Source: Taibaiella sp. (GTDB lineage Bacteria; Bacteroidota; Bacteroidia; Chitinophagales; Chitinophagaceae). Taken from it: a stretch of 64,000 nt of DNA. The notes under the pieces are model-generated. The model was given only the letters and a program-made list of their open reading frames with translations. It ran no database searches and was not told the DNA's origin. Positions 62,416 through 64,000 of the stretch are shown here, piece by piece (within the stretch, counting starts at the first letter, position 1; every line of letters starts with the position of its first letter). The position numbers and the translations under genes were made by a program. The stretch lies in the NCBI GenBank assembly GCA_019638495.1, contig JAHBTQ010000009.1, forward strand, positions 62,001 to 126,000. The letters run 5' to 3'.

Positions 62416-62832
62416 ATGAAAAAAGGACTTTGGGCCGTTGTTGTTATTCTCTTCTGTATTCCTTTCTTCTCCTATGCGCAGCGTGGTCGCGATGACATAA
62501 GGAGAAAACCCATAAAAGTGGAAACCGGTAAACACCCGACCCCCAAGTGGGCTGAAGCGCATGGCTACAAAAACGACAAGTTTGTGTACTTCCCTGATTA
62601 TTACTTGTTTTACACACCAGTTCGCGGATATGTGTACTGGAGCAACAACGACTGGACGTCGTCGCAGGCAATGCCTGCCTATGTAAACGATATGAACCTG
62701 ATAGGTGCACGTGCAGAAATATTGAATGTGCCGGTGGCCGCCACACCCGAGCAGGACTTCAAACGCTACTACAAGGAATTTCCGTCTGAACCTTCGCCGC
62801 GCTCCGGTATACCCGTCCCCCCTATGAAATAA
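62416..62832 (+). CDS. small exported protein of unknown function
   Basis: 138 residues. MKKGLWAVVVILFCIPFFSYAQ is a signal peptide. The mature part has an aromatic-rich segment (FVYFPDYYLFYTPVRGYVYWSNNDW, ~55-80) typical of small Bacteroidota envelope proteins that end in a PVPPMK tail. No enzymatic motif or sorting domain. Next on the same strand is the copper-binding protein gene, 146 bp downstream. Confidence 0.7.
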   Translation: MKKGLWAVVVILFCIPFFSYAQRGRDDIRRKPIKVETGKHPTPKWAEAHGYKNDKFVYFPDYYLFYTPVRGYVYWSNNDWTSSQAMPAYVNDMNLIGARAEILNVPVAATPEQDFKRYYKEFPSEPSPRSGIPVPPMK

Positions 62833-62978
62833 ACGATGGCAGAAATGTGGCAATTATGATAGCGTGATGCGGAAATGCGTAAGGATCGCTTCCATCACCA
62901 CCGGTAACTTTACAATATGGGGCTACTCTTCAGCACCTGTCCCTTTCATTGTTTCACCCACCTGAAAACGAAAATACT

Positions 62979-63311
62979 ATGAGTAGTTACAACCAATACC
63001 AGTCCTGCATTGAAGCATGCCTCAAATGTGTATCGGCATGCAATAATTGTGCTGCCTCATGTCTGAGAGAAGATCATGTTCAGAAAATGGCAAGGTGCAT
63101 TCGCCTGGATATGGAATGTGCTGCAATTTGCTATTCGGCGGCACAGATGATGAGCCTGGGTAGCGACAAAGCCAAATCGCTCTGTGCAATATGTGCAGAG
63201 ATATGCGATGCCTGCAGCGTAGAATGCGGGGAACATAACGATGACCATTGCCGGAAATGTGCAGAGATGTGTAGGAAGTGTGCGGAAGAATGCCGGAAGA
63301 TGGCAGCCTAA
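62979..63311 (+). CDS. Cys-rich four-helix-bundle copper-binding protein (Csp/DUF326 family)
   Basis: 110 residues from the ATG at 62979 (an upstream in-frame start at 62949 is not needed). Cys residues recur every 3-4 positions along the helices: CIEACLKCVSACNNCAASC, CIRLDMECAAIC, CAICAEICDACSVEC and CRKCAEMCRKCAEEC. That pattern of CxxxC/CxxC lining four helices is the copper-storage protein (Csp) signature, in which the tube binds many Cu(I). No signal peptide, so cytoplasmic, like Csp3. It could buffer copper, and a copper ATPase gene lies ~7 kb away. Confidence 0.85.
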   Translation: MSSYNQYQSCIEACLKCVSACNNCAASCLREDHVQKMARCIRLDMECAAICYSAAQMMSLGSDKAKSLCAICAEICDACSVECGEHNDDHCRKCAEMCRKCAEECRKMAA

Positions 63312-63323
63312 AACAAAACGCCA

Positions 63324-64000
63324 ATGGCCTACCAGCCTATTGCCAATTACGGGATTATTGGCGACCTGAACACCGTAGCACTCTCAGGCCTCAACGGCCG
63401 TATAGACTTCATGTGCTTCCCCCATTTTGACTCTCCTTCGGTATTTGCAGCCCTGCTCGATGATGAAAGAGGAGGCCGGTTCGAGATTGTGCCACTTTTT
63501 GCGGAAATGAAAAGCAAGCAAATGTACCTGCCGGATACCAATGTGCTGCTTACCCGCTTCCTGTCGTCAGAGGGTGTGGGAGAAATAACTGACTTTATGC
63601 CGGTAGAGGAGCAGTACGAAGGCAACCAACTGGTGCGCCGCGTCACCACTGTGCGCGGAGAGGTTACTTACGAGATGTCCTGCATGCCCAGGTTTAATTA
63701 TGGCCGTAGCGGGCACAACGTAACCCTGGAATCTGAGACGTCTGCACTATTTATAAGCGAGGGCGACGATGGCCTTTCTCTGCGTTTGACAAGTTCCGTG
63801 CCGCTTCAGATACGAAACGGCGACGTTGTGGCAAAGTTCACACTGGCAGCCGGGAAGGCAGCAGACTTTCTGCTGGCGCATGCAGAGACAGCTCCACCAC
63901 CCGAGGCTTTCAGCGATTTCATTACAGGCAGCCTTTTCCGTACCGTAAATTACTGGAAGGCATGGGTGGCCAGCTCCACCTACAGGGGCAGATGGATGGA
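63324..64000 (+). CDS. glycoside hydrolase family 15-related protein (3' truncated by window edge)
   Basis: The first 225 codons are present. MAYQPIANYGIIGDLNTVALSGLNGRIDFMCFPHFDSPSVFAALLD is the typical N-terminal supersandwich start of GH15 proteins of the trehalase/glucoamylase-like type (YxxIxDLxTxALVxxxGxIDWxCxPxFDSPSxF). The alternating strands continue to RTVNYWKAWVASSTYRGRW, which leads into the (alpha/alpha)6 catalytic barrel not contained here. Members hydrolyse alpha-glucosidic bonds (trehalose or dextrins); the catalytic Glu residues lie beyond the edge. It starts 12 bp after the copper-binding protein stop, so the two are co-transcribed. Confidence 0.85.
   Translation, partial: MAYQPIANYGIIGDLNTVALSGLNGRIDFMCFPHFDSPSVFAALLDDERGGRFEIVPLFAEMKSKQMYLPDTNVLLTRFLSSEGVGEITDFMPVEEQYEGNQLVRRVTTVRGEVTYEMSCMPRFNYGRSGHNVTLESETSALFISEGDDGLSLRLTSSVPLQIRNGDVVAKFTLAAGKAADFLLAHAETAPPPEAFSDFITGSLFRTVNYWKAWVASSTYRGRWM

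Overview
The window looks like a chromosomal segment from a Bacteroidota bacterium, most likely of the Chitinophagales/Chitinophagaceae type. The evidence is: six secreted proteins ending in type IX secretion (T9SS) sorting domains (four type A, two gliding-motility type B); recurrent TAnnTTTG promoter boxes, in places with TTTG 19-20 bp upstream, and almost no Shine-Dalgarno signals; a DUF5686 outer-membrane protein; a RAYT transposase with REP-like palindromes; and a mitochondrial-type aconitase. No rRNA, CRISPR array, prophage or complete insertion sequence is visible. The only RNA gene found is a tRNA-Cys(GCA).

Layout. 1-4.8 kb: the 3' part of a DUF5686 gene, two small exported proteins, a 4HBT thioesterase and a convergent SDR. 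4.9-12.9 kb: NadE, a multi-PAS histidine kinase with its response regulator, a MalY/PatB-type PLP enzyme, and an unusual fusion of an FAD monooxygenase with a DsbA-like thioredoxin domain. 12.9-24.6 kb: T9SS cargo (alpha/beta hydrolase-PKD, M12B-like metalloprotease with Ig-like domains, NHL-repeat protein) interleaved with a cold-shock protein, aconitase and an AlkA-type glycosylase. 24.6-27.3 kb: a repeat-filled intergenic stretch followed by an AT-rich patch with two divergent, apparently homologous membrane proteins. 27.4-40 kb: a YD-repeat-like T9SS protein, an HxlR/NmrA-type divergon with a clear operator, a lone antitoxin-like pair, a J-domain protein with PaaY, a transglutaminase-like protein, M20 amidohydrolase, DoxX-like membrane protein, L,D-transpeptidase, RibBA and a MORN/TonB-C protein.

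40-48.8 kb holds two giant paralogous type B T9SS proteins. The first carries nine copies of a 91-residue cysteine-containing repeat and the second only two. 49-60.1 kb: an APC permease, a secreted protein with a possible caspase-like His/Cys pair, small membrane proteins, a helical protein translationally coupled to a CcoI/FixI copper ATPase (no cco oxidase genes beside it), a GT2 glycosyltransferase, a histidine kinase and FabH. 60.1-64 kb: tRNA-Cys, the RAYT/REP element, small lipoproteins, a second copy of the dispersed hairpin repeats, a Cys-rich four-helix copper-binding protein and the 5' part of a GH15 family gene.

The best candidates for something undescribed are the monooxygenase-DsbA fusion, the 91-residue repeat proteins whose copies are nearly identical in protein but strongly diverged at synonymous sites, the secreted protein with a caspase-like motif, the paired membrane proteins in the AT-rich patch, and the CTTCCG hairpin repeat family. 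Starts were often moved downstream of the longest open frame where a signal peptide, family alignment or promoter position required it.
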